Of a stretch of DNA of 64,000 bases, positions 47,314 to 55,660 are shown piece by piece. This DNA is from Rhodospirillaceae bacterium SYSU D60007 (GTDB taxonomy: Bacteria; Pseudomonadota; Alphaproteobacteria; Reyranellales; Reyranellaceae), in assembly GCA_003574685.1 (NCBI GenBank), contig QOCQ01000002.1, forward strand, positions 186,001-250,000. Reading direction: 5' to 3'. Position numbers and translations under genes: made by a program. The notes under the pieces were generated by a model, which ran no database searches, had not been told where the DNA came from, and saw only the letters and a list, made by a program, of their open reading frames with translations. Each line of letters starts with the position of its first letter. Within the stretch, counting starts at the first letter, position 1.

Positions 47314-48038
47314 CGGCTATTCTCCAGCCGCGCCGCCTGCAGCATCGCCCGCACCGAGTGCTGGATGATGGGCGTAATCGCCTGCACCTGTGCCGGGCCG
47401 ATGTCGCGCCATCCCATCTGGCGCAGGACCGCGGCACGGCCGACGCGAAAGATCAGGAACTGCCCGGCGATGGCGAAGGTGCGGATGCCGACCGCCTCCC
47501 GTGCGGGATCGTCGTGCGAGGCGATCGCCACCAGCCGGCGCAACATGGGCAGCATGACACCCATCACCCGGTCATAGATCAGCGCAAAGGCCGCGGTCGG
47601 CTCCTGCTGCTCGCGCGTGATGAAGCGGGCGAAGGCCTCGGTTTCGGGTTCGGCCAGCAGGGCGATCTGGCGCTCCACCGCCAGCTCCACCAGGCGGGTG
47701 GCCGCATCGGCATCGACGCCGCCCCCCGCCAGCGCCGCCTCGATGCGCGCGCGCAGCGGCGCGATGCGGCCTTCGATGAAGGCGGCGATGTGCTCCGCCA
47801 CGGCGAGGTAAAGGCCTTCCTTGCCGCCGAAATGATAGAGGATGGCCGAGATGTTGGCGTTCGCCTTGCGCGCGATCACCCGCGTCGAGGCGCCCTCGAA
47901 GCCCTGGCGTCCGAAAGCGTCGAGCGCCACCTGGATCAGCCGCTGCCGCGTGCCATCTGCACCGCCTTGCCGCTGCCCACGGGCCGCCTTGCGCGGCCGG
48001 CTGGCGCTCTTCGGCCGGGGTCTTGCTGCCTTGGTCAT
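47310..48038 (-). CDS. TetR family regulator (CecR-like)
   Basis: A 242-residue TetR regulator. The HTH is TRQRLIQVALDAFGRQGFEGASTRVIARKANANISAILYHFGGKEGLYLAVAEHI, a form typical of CecR/DUF1956 proteins (AxILYHFGGKEGLY). A basic, Pro/Ala/Arg-rich leader of about 25 residues precedes it. ATG at 48038 is preferred to the frame start at 48089. It is the first gene of regulator-HlyD-ATPase-permease, the same order as cecR-ybhG-ybhF-ybhS in E. coli, so it probably represses its own operon. The E. coli system affects cefoperazone and chloramphenicol sensitivity; the ligand here is unknown. Confidence 0.87.
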   Translation of the reverse strand: MTKAARPRPKSASRPRKAARGQRQGGADGTRQRLIQVALDAFGRQGFEGASTRVIARKANANISAILYHFGGKEGLYLAVAEHIAAFIEGRIAPLRARIEAALAGGGVDADAATRLVELAVERQIALLAEPETEAFARFITREQQEPTAAFALIYDRVMGVMLPMLRRLVAIASHDDPAREAVGIRTFAIAGQFLIFRVGRAAVLRQMGWRDIGPAQVQAITPIIQHSVRAMLQAARLENSR

Positions 48039-48121
48039 GCGCTCGCTCCTGCCTCGCCCTGATGTGGGCACTGCCCGCCAGCTTGTCAATCATTCGATTG
48101 ATTTATGTTCAACAAAGCCCC

Positions 48122-48148
48122 CGCGGATCACCTATGCGGATCACCTAG
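48122..48148 (+). repeat. Short tandem duplication
   Basis: GCGGATCACCTA is repeated in direct tandem (48123-48134, 48137-48148) just upstream of the decamer array. It may be part of the divergent promoter region of the TetR gene. Confidence 0.6.
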
Positions 48149-48160
48149 CGGGGATGGTTT

Positions 48161-48338
48161 GAGACAGGTGGGAGACAGGTGGGAGACAGGTGGGAGACAG
48201 GTGGAGACATGTTGGGACAGGTGGAGACAGGCGGAGACAGGTGGAGACAGGTTGGGACAGGCGGAGACAGGCGGAGACAGGCGGAGACAGGCGGAGACAG
48301 GCGGAGACAGGTGGAAACATGGAGACAGGCGGAGACAG
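48161..48338. repeat. Decamer tandem-repeat tract (GCGGAGACAG)
   Basis: About 178 bp of short direct repeats of a 10-11 bp unit: four 11-mers of GTGGGAGACAG type, then decamers GCGGAGACAG or GTGGAGACAG, with a few substituted units such as GTTGGGACAG. The core GAGACAG occurs about 15 times. The plus strand is purine-rich (G/A) and the minus strand pyrimidine-rich. It lies in the 560-bp gap between the TetR gene and lgt. No gene is credible there although all frames stay open. Confidence 0.93.
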
Positions 48339-48598
48339 CAGCGAGGATCTTGTGCGGCGCCGCCCCTGGCAAAGGCACTGCCGGAACGGAAAGATGTCTC
48401 GCTGCGCTCGACATGACAGCGCCCGCAGCTCATCTACTGGATCCATCATTGGGGAAACGCGCGACCGCAGGTCCTTCGCTTTCGCCCAGGACGAACGGCC
48501 GACTGGTTTCCCGCCTCTATAGCGCGTAGTCTTATGGAAATCAAGGCTGGTGTTTTGCGCCATGACAGCGGGCATGGGCATGGGTAAACCCTGCTGCC

Positions 48599-49420
48599 AT
48601 GAGTCCGCTTGTCATTCCCTATCCCCAGATCGATCCGGTGCTGGTCGCCATCGGACCGTTTGCCATCCGGTGGTATGCGCTGGCCTATGTCGCGGGCCTG
48701 GTGTTCGCCTGGTGGCTGACGCGGCGCGTGGTGGCGGAGCCGCCGACGGTGATGGAGCCCCGCCAGGTGGACGATTTTCTTTTCTATGCCTCGCTGGGTG
48801 TCATTCTCGGCGGCCGGCTGGGCTATGTGCTGTTCTACAAGCCGGGTTTCTATCTCGCCAACCCCGAGCAGATTTTCGTCATCTGGAGAGGCGGCATGTC
48901 GTTCCACGGCGGGCTGCTGGGGGTGACAGCGACCATCATCTGGTACGCGCATCGGCACAAGATCGACCTGTTCCGCTTCGCCGATGCAATCGCGATTGCC
49001 ACGCCGGTCGGGCTGATGCTGGGGCGGCTGGCCAATTTCATCAATGGCGAGCTGTGGGGCCGGCCGACCGACGTGCCGTGGGCGATGGTCTTCCCGCATG
49101 ACGAGCTGCAATTGCCCCGGCATCCCAGCCAGCTCTACCAGGCCTTTCTCGAAGGCGCCCTGCTGTTTGCCGTGATGCTGGTGCTGTGGAAGGTCTTCGA
49201 TGCGCGCCGGCGTCCCGGCCTGCTGTGCGGCGCGATGTGCGCCGGCTATGGGCTTGCACGCATGACCGGCGAGCTGTGGCGCGAGCCCGACGCGCATCTG
49301 GGCTATCTCGCCGGCGGATGGCTGACCATGGGCATGCTCCTGTCGCTGCCGCTGGTAGCGTTCGGCGCCTGGCTGATCTGGCGCGGGCTCAGCCGGCCCC
49401 CCGTGACCGAGGCGGCATGA
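48599..49420 (+). CDS. lgt: Prolipoprotein diacylglyceryl transferase
   Basis: A 273-residue integral membrane enzyme that moves diacylglyceryl from phosphatidylglycerol to the lipobox cysteine of prolipoproteins, the first step in lipoprotein maturation. RWYALAYVAGLVFAWWL, GGRLGYVLFY, GGMSFHGGLLGV with the essential histidine region, and the signature GRLANFINGELWGRPTDVPWAMVFP are intact. Seven spans are expected. Its stop overlaps the start of the next gene (ATGA). The gene order lgt-methyltransferase-pgeF is common in alphaproteobacteria. The upstream side has been altered by the cecR-like cassette and the repeat tract. Confidence 0.95.
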   Translation: MSPLVIPYPQIDPVLVAIGPFAIRWYALAYVAGLVFAWWLTRRVVAEPPTVMEPRQVDDFLFYASLGVILGGRLGYVLFYKPGFYLANPEQIFVIWRGGMSFHGGLLGVTATIIWYAHRHKIDLFRFADAIAIATPVGLMLGRLANFINGELWGRPTDVPWAMVFPHDELQLPRHPSQLYQAFLEGALLFAVMLVLWKVFDARRRPGLLCGAMCAGYGLARMTGELWREPDAHLGYLAGGWLTMGMLLSLPLVAFGAWLIWRGLSRPPVTEAA

Positions 49421-50517
49421 CGACCGGGCTGGCGGACCGACTGCGCCGGCGCATTGCCCTCACCGGCCCGATCACCATCGCCGAGTTCATGCGTGAGGCG
49501 CTGGCACATCCCACGCTGGGTTACTACCGGCGAGCGCGCGCAGTGGGCGCGGCCGGCGATTTCGTGACGGCACCCGAGATCAGCCAGATGTTCGGCGAGC
49601 TGATCGGCGCGTGGCTGGCCGAGCGCTGGCTCGCGATGGGCAGGCCCGAGGCGGTGCGGCTGACGGAGCTGGGTCCTGGCCGCGGCACCTTGCTGGCCGA
49701 TGCCCTGCGCGCGACCAGGGGCGCGCCGGGGTTCCACGCGGCGCTGCGCCTGCATCTGGTCGAGATCGATGAAACGCTCCGGGAGATCCAGGGCGTCACC
49801 TTGCAAGGCGCTTTGCCGCCCGTGCAATGGCATGAGCGCTTCGAGCTGGTGCCTGATGATGCGCCGCTGCTGCTGATCGCCAACGAGTTTTTCGACGCGC
49901 TGCCCGTCCGGCAACTGGTTCGCACCCCGGCCGGCTGGTGCGAGCGAATGGTTGGCCTGGCACCGGATTCAGGCCTGGCGTTCGCCGTCGCGCCGGGACC
50001 CTCGCCGCTGGCGTCGATGCTGGGCGCCGAAGTGCGCGACGGCGTCCCGCTCGGGGCTGTCGCGGAGGTGACGCCGGCCGGCGTGGCGCTTATGCAGATG
50101 ATCGCGCAGAGGATCGTCCGGCAGCAGGGCGCGGGGTTGATCATCGATTATGGCTACGAGTCCGGCAGCCACGGCGATACCCTTCAGGCCGTGGCGCAAC
50201 ACGCCAAGGTCGGCATCTTCGATCGCATCGGCGAGAGCGACCTGACAACCCATGTCGACTTCGCCGCCCTGGCGCGGACTGCGCGCGAATCAGGCGCTGC
50301 CGTCGACGGACCGGCAGCCCAGGGCGATTTTCTCCGCGCGCTGGGAATAGAGACGCGCGCGCGGGCGCTGCAGGCACGCGCCACGACAGAACAGTCAAGG
50401 ATGGTTGGAATCGGCATGGCGCGCTTGATCGCGCCAGACCAAATGGGCACCTTGTTCCGGGTCCTTGGGGTACGGGCGCCAGCGCTTCCTTCGGCGCCCG
50501 GTTTTGCGTCCACCTGA
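49417..50517 (+). CDS. SAM-dependent methyltransferase (NDUFAF7/MidA type)
   Basis: A 366-residue protein of the NDUFAF7 (MidA, COG1565) family. The opening ITIAEFMREALAHPTLGYYRRARAVGAAGDFVTAPEISQMFGELIGAWLAERW is diagnostic; the SAM motif I is ELGPGRGTLLADALR. The mitochondrial relative dimethylates an arginine of a complex I subunit, so a role in respiratory complex assembly is plausible here. ATG at 49417 overlaps the lgt stop. The frame is open upstream inside lgt but that is not coding. Confidence 0.92.
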   Translation: MTTGLADRLRRRIALTGPITIAEFMREALAHPTLGYYRRARAVGAAGDFVTAPEISQMFGELIGAWLAERWLAMGRPEAVRLTELGPGRGTLLADALRATRGAPGFHAALRLHLVEIDETLREIQGVTLQGALPPVQWHERFELVPDDAPLLLIANEFFDALPVRQLVRTPAGWCERMVGLAPDSGLAFAVAPGPSPLASMLGAEVRDGVPLGAVAEVTPAGVALMQMIAQRIVRQQGAGLIIDYGYESGSHGDTLQAVAQHAKVGIFDRIGESDLTTHVDFAALARTARESGAAVDGPAAQGDFLRALGIETRARALQARATTEQSRMVGIGMARLIAPDQMGTLFRVLGVRAPALPSAPGFAST

Positions 50518-50538
50518 GCCAGAGTTCGGAACCGGGTC

Positions 50539-51330
50539 GTGATCAGCCTGCCCAGCCTCGCCGGCATTCCGCACGTCCGGCATGCGTTCTTCACCCGCAA
50601 GGGCGGTGTCAGCAGCGGCCTGTTTGCTTCGCTCAATTGCGGCTACGGCTCGGCCGATCTGCCGGGCAACGTGGCCGAGAACCGCGCGCGCGCAGCAGCG
50701 CATCTCGGCCTGCCGCCCGAACGCCTCCTGACGGTCCACCAGATCCATTCCACCGACGTGCTGACCGTGAACGAGTCGAACCTGTGGCGCTCACCCGGCG
50801 CACCGCGCGCCGATGCGCTGGTGACCGACCGGCCGGGAATCGCACTAGGCGTTCTCTCGGCTGATTGCGCGCCCGTGCTGCTGGCCGACACCGAAAAAGG
50901 CGTGATCGGTGCCGCCCATGCCGGCTGGCGCGGCGCGCTGGCTGGCGTCGTCGAGGCGGCTATCGGCGCCATGGAGCGGCTGGGCGCGCGCAGAGCACGC
51001 ATCCACGCCGCCATCGGCCCGTGCATCGGGCGGCAATCCTACGAGGTCGGGCCGGAATTCCCCGCCGCGTTCCTGAAACAGGATCCGGCCAACGGCGCAT
51101 TCTTCACGGCCGCGCGCCGCAACGGCCATCACATGTTTGACCTGCCGGGCTACCTGCTGCGCCGCTTGCGGCTGCTGGGCGTGGCGACAGCCGAGGCCAG
51201 CGGCCACGACACGCTGTCGAACCAGGCTGAGTTTTTCAGCTATCGCTACAATACGCTCAACGGCGAGACGGATTATGGCCGCGGCTTGTCGGCCATCGTG
51301 CTGGCCGAGCGGGCTTCGAGATCGGGATAG
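50539..51330 (+). CDS. pgeF: Peptidoglycan editing factor PgeF (laccase-domain)
   Basis: A 263-residue member of the YfiH/PgeF family. HAFFTRKGGVSSGLFASLNCG opens it; the metal-binding set is in VHQIHSTDV (His), SADCAPVLL (Cys) and GAAHAGWRGALAGV (His). YfiH/PgeF removes wrongly incorporated amino acids from peptidoglycan precursors and can act on purine nucleosides in some homologues. The start is GTG at 50539 with a weak ribosome site. It is the third gene of the lgt block; a small frame and a lipoprotein gene follow. Confidence 0.92.
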   Translation: MISLPSLAGIPHVRHAFFTRKGGVSSGLFASLNCGYGSADLPGNVAENRARAAAHLGLPPERLLTVHQIHSTDVLTVNESNLWRSPGAPRADALVTDRPGIALGVLSADCAPVLLADTEKGVIGAAHAGWRGALAGVVEAAIGAMERLGARRARIHAAIGPCIGRQSYEVGPEFPAAFLKQDPANGAFFTAARRNGHHMFDLPGYLLRRLRLLGVATAEASGHDTLSNQAEFFSYRYNTLNGETDYGRGLSAIVLAERASRSG

Positions 51331-51339
51331 TCCTGCGGC

Positions 51340-51408
51340 ATGCCCTATCTCATCATCTTCGGCTTCCTCTGTGTCCTTGGCCTGGTGGTGACCTGTGCCG
51401 TGGCCTGA
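51340..51408 (+). CDS. Possible 22-residue membrane peptide
   Basis: A very short frame encoding MPYLIIFGFLCVLGLVVTCA plus two more residues: a single hydrophobic span with two cysteines. It begins 9 bp after pgeF and its last 14 bp overlap the GTG start of the lipoprotein gene, so it could act as a translational-coupling leader. There is no good ribosome site. Alternatively it is chance. Confidence 0.35.
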   Translation: MPYLIIFGFLCVLGLVVTCAVA

Positions 51409-52462
51409 GTCGAGTCGTGCGTTTTTCCTTACCCTGGGGATGGCAGCAGCGCTGGGCGCGTGCGGGGACGCACCGCGCCCTTTTCAGTCGCAGGCAGGGG
51501 GCAATGGAGCGCTTGATGCGCCTCCCCAACCACGCGAGGAGGCCGCCGAGTTTGCCATTGAACCGCCGGTTGGCCCACGGCCCGAGATTGCGCAAAAAAT
51601 GGCGCTGGCGCTCGCCATGGCACTGCGCAACCACGGCATCGTCGCGAGCCCGACGGCCGCAGCGGGACTGAAGCGCATCAGCGCGACAGTCGAGACGCGC
51701 GATGCAGGACCCGACGTGCAGATCGACGTCACCTGGACCGTGCAGGACGCCAGCGGCGCGCGCATCGGAGGCAACGACCAGCGGGTCATTGGCCGGCCGG
51801 AGGACTGGGCTGAGGGCGCCGACCGGCTGATTTCGCGCATCGCCACGCAGGCGGCGTTCAGGATCAGCCGGCAATTGGGGCGCGGCGATCTCGCCAACGT
51901 GCCCGTCGCCGCCCTGCCCGACGTGCTTGGGCCGGCGGAACTGCCCCCACCGCCATCAATGGATGCGCGTGGCCCTCAGCCGGACTCACAGCAGCCGGTG
52001 CCGCCTGGCGGTCCGATCAATCCGGCTCCCAATGCCGCACCGCCGTCTGCGCCCACGTCGCCACCGCCTGTCATGGCAGCCGCCACCAACGTGCCAAGGG
52101 TGCGTGTGCCGACCGTCACCGGTGCGACAGCAGAGGCCAGCCGGGCGATGACCTCGGCCATGCGGCGCGCCCTGGGCGAAAGCCAGATGGTGCTGGTCGA
52201 CCGCACCGAAGCCGGCGTGTTCCAGGTCCAGGGCAGCATCCAGCTCGCGCCGCCGGCCGAGGGAAAGCAGCGGGTGGTGATTCGCTGGGTGATCCTGCGC
52301 AGCGATGGCACGCAGGTCGGCGACCTCGAGCAGGCCAACTCGGTCGCGGCGGGCAGTCTCGACGGCAACTGGGAGAAGCTGTCCCCCATCGTGGCGCTGG
52401 CCGCCGTCGATGCCGTCGTCGAGCTCATCAACCGCGCCCACGCGGGCAGCCAGGGCCGCTGA
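51395..52462 (+). CDS. Predicted lipoprotein, unknown function
   Basis: A 355-residue exported protein. The signal peptide ends in LGAC, a good lipobox, with C23 the lipidation site. The mature protein has two similar-sized globular parts (about 60-165 and 235-350) around a proline-rich linker of about 60 residues. Both halves share a plan in which MALALAMALRNHGI and MTSAMRRALGESQMVL lead into a strand-rich region (VQIDVTWTVQDASGARIGGNDQRV / RVVIRWVILRSDGTQVGDLEQAN), so an internal duplication is likely. The GTG at 51395 gives the signal peptide. It lies downstream of lgt, pgeF and the methyltransferase. I know no family for it with confidence. Confidence 0.75.
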   Translation: MPWPESSRAFFLTLGMAAALGACGDAPRPFQSQAGGNGALDAPPQPREEAAEFAIEPPVGPRPEIAQKMALALAMALRNHGIVASPTAAAGLKRISATVETRDAGPDVQIDVTWTVQDASGARIGGNDQRVIGRPEDWAEGADRLISRIATQAAFRISRQLGRGDLANVPVAALPDVLGPAELPPPPSMDARGPQPDSQQPVPPGGPINPAPNAAPPSAPTSPPPVMAAATNVPRVRVPTVTGATAEASRAMTSAMRRALGESQMVLVDRTEAGVFQVQGSIQLAPPAEGKQRVVIRWVILRSDGTQVGDLEQANSVAAGSLDGNWEKLSPIVALAAVDAVVELINRAHAGSQGR

Positions 52463-52583
52463 ACGTGATCGCCCCGGTGGTGATCATTTGGTGGCGGCTA
52501 CGCGTCGGCCGCTGACCCCGCCCTCATCCTTCCACTATCTGCTGTGATGAAGCTTCATCGGGGCGGACAGGGGTGGGACCGGG

Positions 52584-53339
52584 ATGATCACCAGCATGAT
52601 CGGAGACAATCCGGCGAAGGCGGCCGTCAAGCGGGTTCTCAGCTACTCCACCCTCGTCCTGCACCGCATGGTCGGCGTTGTTCCGGCCTGGTCGTTCGTG
52701 TTGCGCAATCTGCGAGCAAGGGGCTTCGTTCCCCGGACGGTATTCGACATTGGTGTCGCGCGCGGCACGCCGGAACTCTATGCGGTATTTCCCGAGGCGC
52801 AATATTACCTGGTGGACCCGACACGGGAGTCGCTTCCCTGCATGGAAGCGATCGCGCGCCGGCTGGACGCGACGATCCTGAATATCGCGCTGGGCGACGA
52901 GGAGGGAGAGTTCGAGATCGGTGTGCGCACCGAAGACATTGGCGGCTCGACGTTTTTCGAGGAGATCGGGCCGGTGGGACCCACGCGTCGCTATCCCGTG
53001 CCGGTCCGCCGCTTTGACCGCGCGATCGGTGACTTCCCGCGTCCGGCCCTGTGCAAGATCGACGTGCAGGGCTCGGAAATGCGCGTGCTGCGCGGCATGG
53101 GCGAGCGCATCCACGATGTCGATGCCATCCTGATCGAGGCCAGCGTGATCGCCACCATCCGGGACGGGCCCGAGATCGCCGAGGTGATCGGCTTCCTGCG
53201 CCAGCGGGGCTTCGTCGTCTATGACGTGCTGGGCGGCGGCCGCCGGCCCCTCGACAGTGCGCTCGCCCAGCTCGACCTGCTGTTCGTGAAGGAGAATTCC
53301 GGCCTGCGCGCCGACCACCGCTGGAGCGCCACCCCTTAG
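52584..53339 (+). CDS. FkbM family methyltransferase
   Basis: A 251-residue SAM-dependent methyltransferase of the FkbM type. VFDIGVARGTPELYAVFPEAQYYLVDP is the SAM-binding region, with the GxxxG and acidic D motifs; ILNIALGDEEGEF and FPRPALCKIDVQGSEMRVLRGM are the other family blocks. FkbM enzymes methylate hydroxyl groups of sugars and natural products. It is followed after 8 bp by the PqqD-HPr kinase fusion, so it may modify the product of that system, or a glycan. ATG at 52584 has GGGACCGGG upstream. Confidence 0.85.
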   Translation: MITSMIGDNPAKAAVKRVLSYSTLVLHRMVGVVPAWSFVLRNLRARGFVPRTVFDIGVARGTPELYAVFPEAQYYLVDPTRESLPCMEAIARRLDATILNIALGDEEGEFEIGVRTEDIGGSTFFEEIGPVGPTRRYPVPVRRFDRAIGDFPRPALCKIDVQGSEMRVLRGMGERIHDVDAILIEASVIATIRDGPEIAEVIGFLRQRGFVVYDVLGGGRRPLDSALAQLDLLFVKENSGLRADHRWSATP

Positions 53340-53347
53340 GAACAGCG

Positions 53348-54481
53348 ATGCAGCAACAGATCACCGTACAGCCGAGCCCCCGCCCCGACATCACGCTGCA
53401 TTTCCTTGACGAGGCTGGCGTACTCTTCGATGCCAGCCAGAGGCGACTGTTCCGCCTCAACACGACGGCAGCGTACATCTGGTGCTGCCTGGAGGATGGC
53501 CAACCCCTGAACCGTATCCAGCAGGGACTCCAGGGGACTTTCGGCTTCACGGCTGCGGTCGCCGCCAGCCATCTCGAGGGCATTCTTGGGGACTGGTGCG
53601 CCCTTGGTCTCCTGAGAAGAGACGTCAGCGACCACCAAGGAGACGCACGGCGCCTCCACGTGCAGTTGCTGGATACCGCCTTCACCCTGAACGTGCGGCC
53701 CGCAGATCTGGCCGAAGACCTTGTGGGTCTGCTCCAGCCGCTGATGGTATCGCGTGTCGCCAACGCACGTGCGATTACAATCGAGCCGGATGGCGGCGGC
53801 TTTGCGATCCGCATGCCCGGCAATGCGGTTGAACGCTGCCGGCAGCGCGAGCAGCTCGCGCCGCTCGTCAAGATCTGCCTTGCCTGCCAGGCGCTGCAGG
53901 AGAGCCGCGATCTTTGCTCGCTGCATGCCGCTGGCGTCGCGCTCGGCGGCCGGTGCTTGCTGCTGCCCGGCCCTTCCGGTGCTGGCAAGAGCACGCTTGC
54001 CGCGGCTCTGGCGCTGGACGGCCTGCCCCTGCTGGGCGATGACACCATTGTCCTTGCGCAGGATCCGGTGCTGGCGCGGCCGCTGCCGTTCTCCATCTGC
54101 CTGAAGCCCGGCGCGTGGCGCCTGCTCCGGCACCGCCTGCCCGGACTTTCACTGCAGCCGACGTACACGCGGCCCGATGGCAAGCGGGTGCGCTACCTTG
54201 CGCCTTCGTGCAACGACGGCGCGATCCACACCGGCACCTCAATGCCGGTCGGTTGGATTGTCTTTCCCTGCCGGGCCGAAGCGGCGCCGACCGAACTGGT
54301 ACCGATCTCGCGAGTCGAAGCCCTGGACCGTCTTCTCGGCGAATGCTGCCCGCTCGGCGATGCGCTCGACGCCGCCAGCGTGGCAAGGCTGGTCGGTTGG
54401 ATCAGCGAAATTCCCTGCTTCGAGCTGCGTTTCTCGGCGCTTGCGCCGGCGGCGGAACGCCTGCGCCGGCTGGCATCATGA
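53348..54481 (+). CDS. PqqD-domain / HPr kinase-like fusion protein
   Basis: A 377-residue two-domain protein. Residues 5-90 form a PqqD-type peptide-binding domain (LHFLDEAGVLFDASQRRLFRLNTTAAYIW...), the fold used to hold leader peptides. Residues from about 105 are an HPr kinase-like ATPase with Walker A G208PSGAGKST and the HprK-type acidic pair D231-D232 in LPLLGDDTIVL. This matches the HprK-related kinase A and its PqqD-type chaperone described in NCBI families for an uncharacterised peptide-modification system; here the two are fused. No HPr protein is nearby. ATG at 53348, with AGGA upstream; the next gene overlaps by 4 bp. Confidence 0.85.
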   Translation: MQQQITVQPSPRPDITLHFLDEAGVLFDASQRRLFRLNTTAAYIWCCLEDGQPLNRIQQGLQGTFGFTAAVAASHLEGILGDWCALGLLRRDVSDHQGDARRLHVQLLDTAFTLNVRPADLAEDLVGLLQPLMVSRVANARAITIEPDGGGFAIRMPGNAVERCRQREQLAPLVKICLACQALQESRDLCSLHAAGVALGGRCLLLPGPSGAGKSTLAAALALDGLPLLGDDTIVLAQDPVLARPLPFSICLKPGAWRLLRHRLPGLSLQPTYTRPDGKRVRYLAPSCNDGAIHTGTSMPVGWIVFPCRAEAAPTELVPISRVEALDRLLGECCPLGDALDAASVARLVGWISEIPCFELRFSALAPAAERLRRLAS

Positions 54482-55605
54482 ACCGGACGTTAGCGGCATT
54501 ACGCATTGTCTGCGACGGGTTGAGACGCCCCGGCGACACGGCATTCAATCCCGGCGAAATTGATGAGATCACCTGGCGCGCGGTCATCGAGCTTGCCAAC
54601 GCCCATTTCGTAGCACCGGCGCTGTACGCATCGCTGGCGAATGCCGATCGCCTGGCCGAATTGCCTGACGATGTGCGCGACTATCTCGCCCTGCTGCAGG
54701 CGGCGAACGCCAACAGGAACAGGCGCGTGCGCAAGCAGGCGCTGGAGCTGTCGGGCGCGCTGGCGAAGGCAGGACTGGACGCCATGCTCCTCAAGGGTGG
54801 CGCCACCCTCTTCCTCGAGGCGGATGCACAGAGTTCCCGCATGATCCGCGATCTTGATCTGCTGGTGCCTGCGGCGGCCGCCAGCGCAATGCCTGGCATT
54901 CTGGAGGCGCTCGGCTACAACGTGGTGAATCGCTACCCGGATGGCCATAATGCCTATGGTGATTTCGCCCGCGCGGGTGAGCCGGCGGCGATCGACCTTC
55001 ACTTCGAGCTGATCGACACGCCGCACGTCTTGCCGGCCCGCGACGTCTGGCGGCGCGCTGTCGAAATACGGCATGGCAATGTGAAGTTGTTCGTGCCGTC
55101 ACCCACCGACCGTATCCTGCACAACGTGCTTCACGCGCAGGTGCACTATCTGAACGACTACTGGCGCGGTGCGCTCGAGCTTCGGCAAGTCTATGAGTTC
55201 GCGCAGCTCGCAGCGCGAAGCGGCACAGATGTGGACTGGGCCTTCGTATCGGAGCACATGCACCGGCATGCGTTGACGCGGCCGCTGCACGCACATGCCT
55301 GGGCAGCACACCGCCTGCTGAATGCGCCGTGGACGCTGCCGCGCCCGCCCGGCGCGGCGGCAAGGGTGCATCTGCAGCGCTGCATGCTCCAGCTTCGCTT
55401 TCCGGTGCTGGCGCAGCTCCTTATACCTGTCGCCAATGTGCAAGCGTCGTTTGCGCCACACCGGATGGACGGGCTGTATCAGCCGGGTCCCCTGGTGCTA
55501 AGGCGCATGCGTCACGCCGTCCGCTTTCTGCGCAAGGGCAATGCCGGCGACTGGATCGCCCGCCTGCTGAGAAGCCCTGCCCACCCCCGGGGCTGGCGCC
55601 GGTAG
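54478..55605 (+). CDS. Nucleotidyltransferase family protein (NTP_transf_5 type)
   Basis: A 375-residue protein of the large nucleotidyltransferase superfamily, close to the NTP_transf_5 group. K106-G107-G108 followed by D125-L126-D127 is the GG...DxD active-site set, and D173 in IDLHFELID is a probable third carboxylate. The flanking regions are helical. Members occur near HPr-kinase-like and PqqD proteins and in lasso-peptide clusters, where they attach nucleotide groups. Its ATG overlaps the stop of the kinase gene (ATGA), so both are made together. A role in modifying the small peptide encoded convergently at 55661 is plausible but unproven. Confidence 0.82.
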   Translation: MNRTLAALRIVCDGLRRPGDTAFNPGEIDEITWRAVIELANAHFVAPALYASLANADRLAELPDDVRDYLALLQAANANRNRRVRKQALELSGALAKAGLDAMLLKGGATLFLEADAQSSRMIRDLDLLVPAAAASAMPGILEALGYNVVNRYPDGHNAYGDFARAGEPAAIDLHFELIDTPHVLPARDVWRRAVEIRHGNVKLFVPSPTDRILHNVLHAQVHYLNDYWRGALELRQVYEFAQLAARSGTDVDWAFVSEHMHRHALTRPLHAHAWAAHRLLNAPWTLPRPPGAAARVHLQRCMLQLRFPVLAQLLIPVANVQASFAPHRMDGLYQPGPLVLRRMRHAVRFLRKGNAGDWIARLLRSPAHPRGWRR

Positions 55606-55616
55606 CAGAAAGCAAA

Positions 55617-55638
55617 TGGGCCGAGGAACCCCGGCCCA
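55617..55638. terminator. Hairpin in the convergent gap
   Basis: TGGGCCGAGGAACC followed by CCGGCCCA forms a nine-pair stem with one mismatch and a two-base loop. On the minus strand it is followed by TTTGCTTTCT, so it could end the peptide-gene transcript; on the plus strand there is no T run. Confidence 0.5.
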
Positions 55639-55660
55639 CTTGCGGCATGGCCGATCGCTG

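Noticed and set aside
48161-48338. CRISPR array
   Set aside because: The repeat units are only 10-11 bp and contiguous, without spacers.
48128-48433. Frame encoding LSPPVSACLRLSPPVSACL repeats
   Set aside because: It is the translation of the decamer DNA repeat; all frames are open there and no ribosome site or family is seen.
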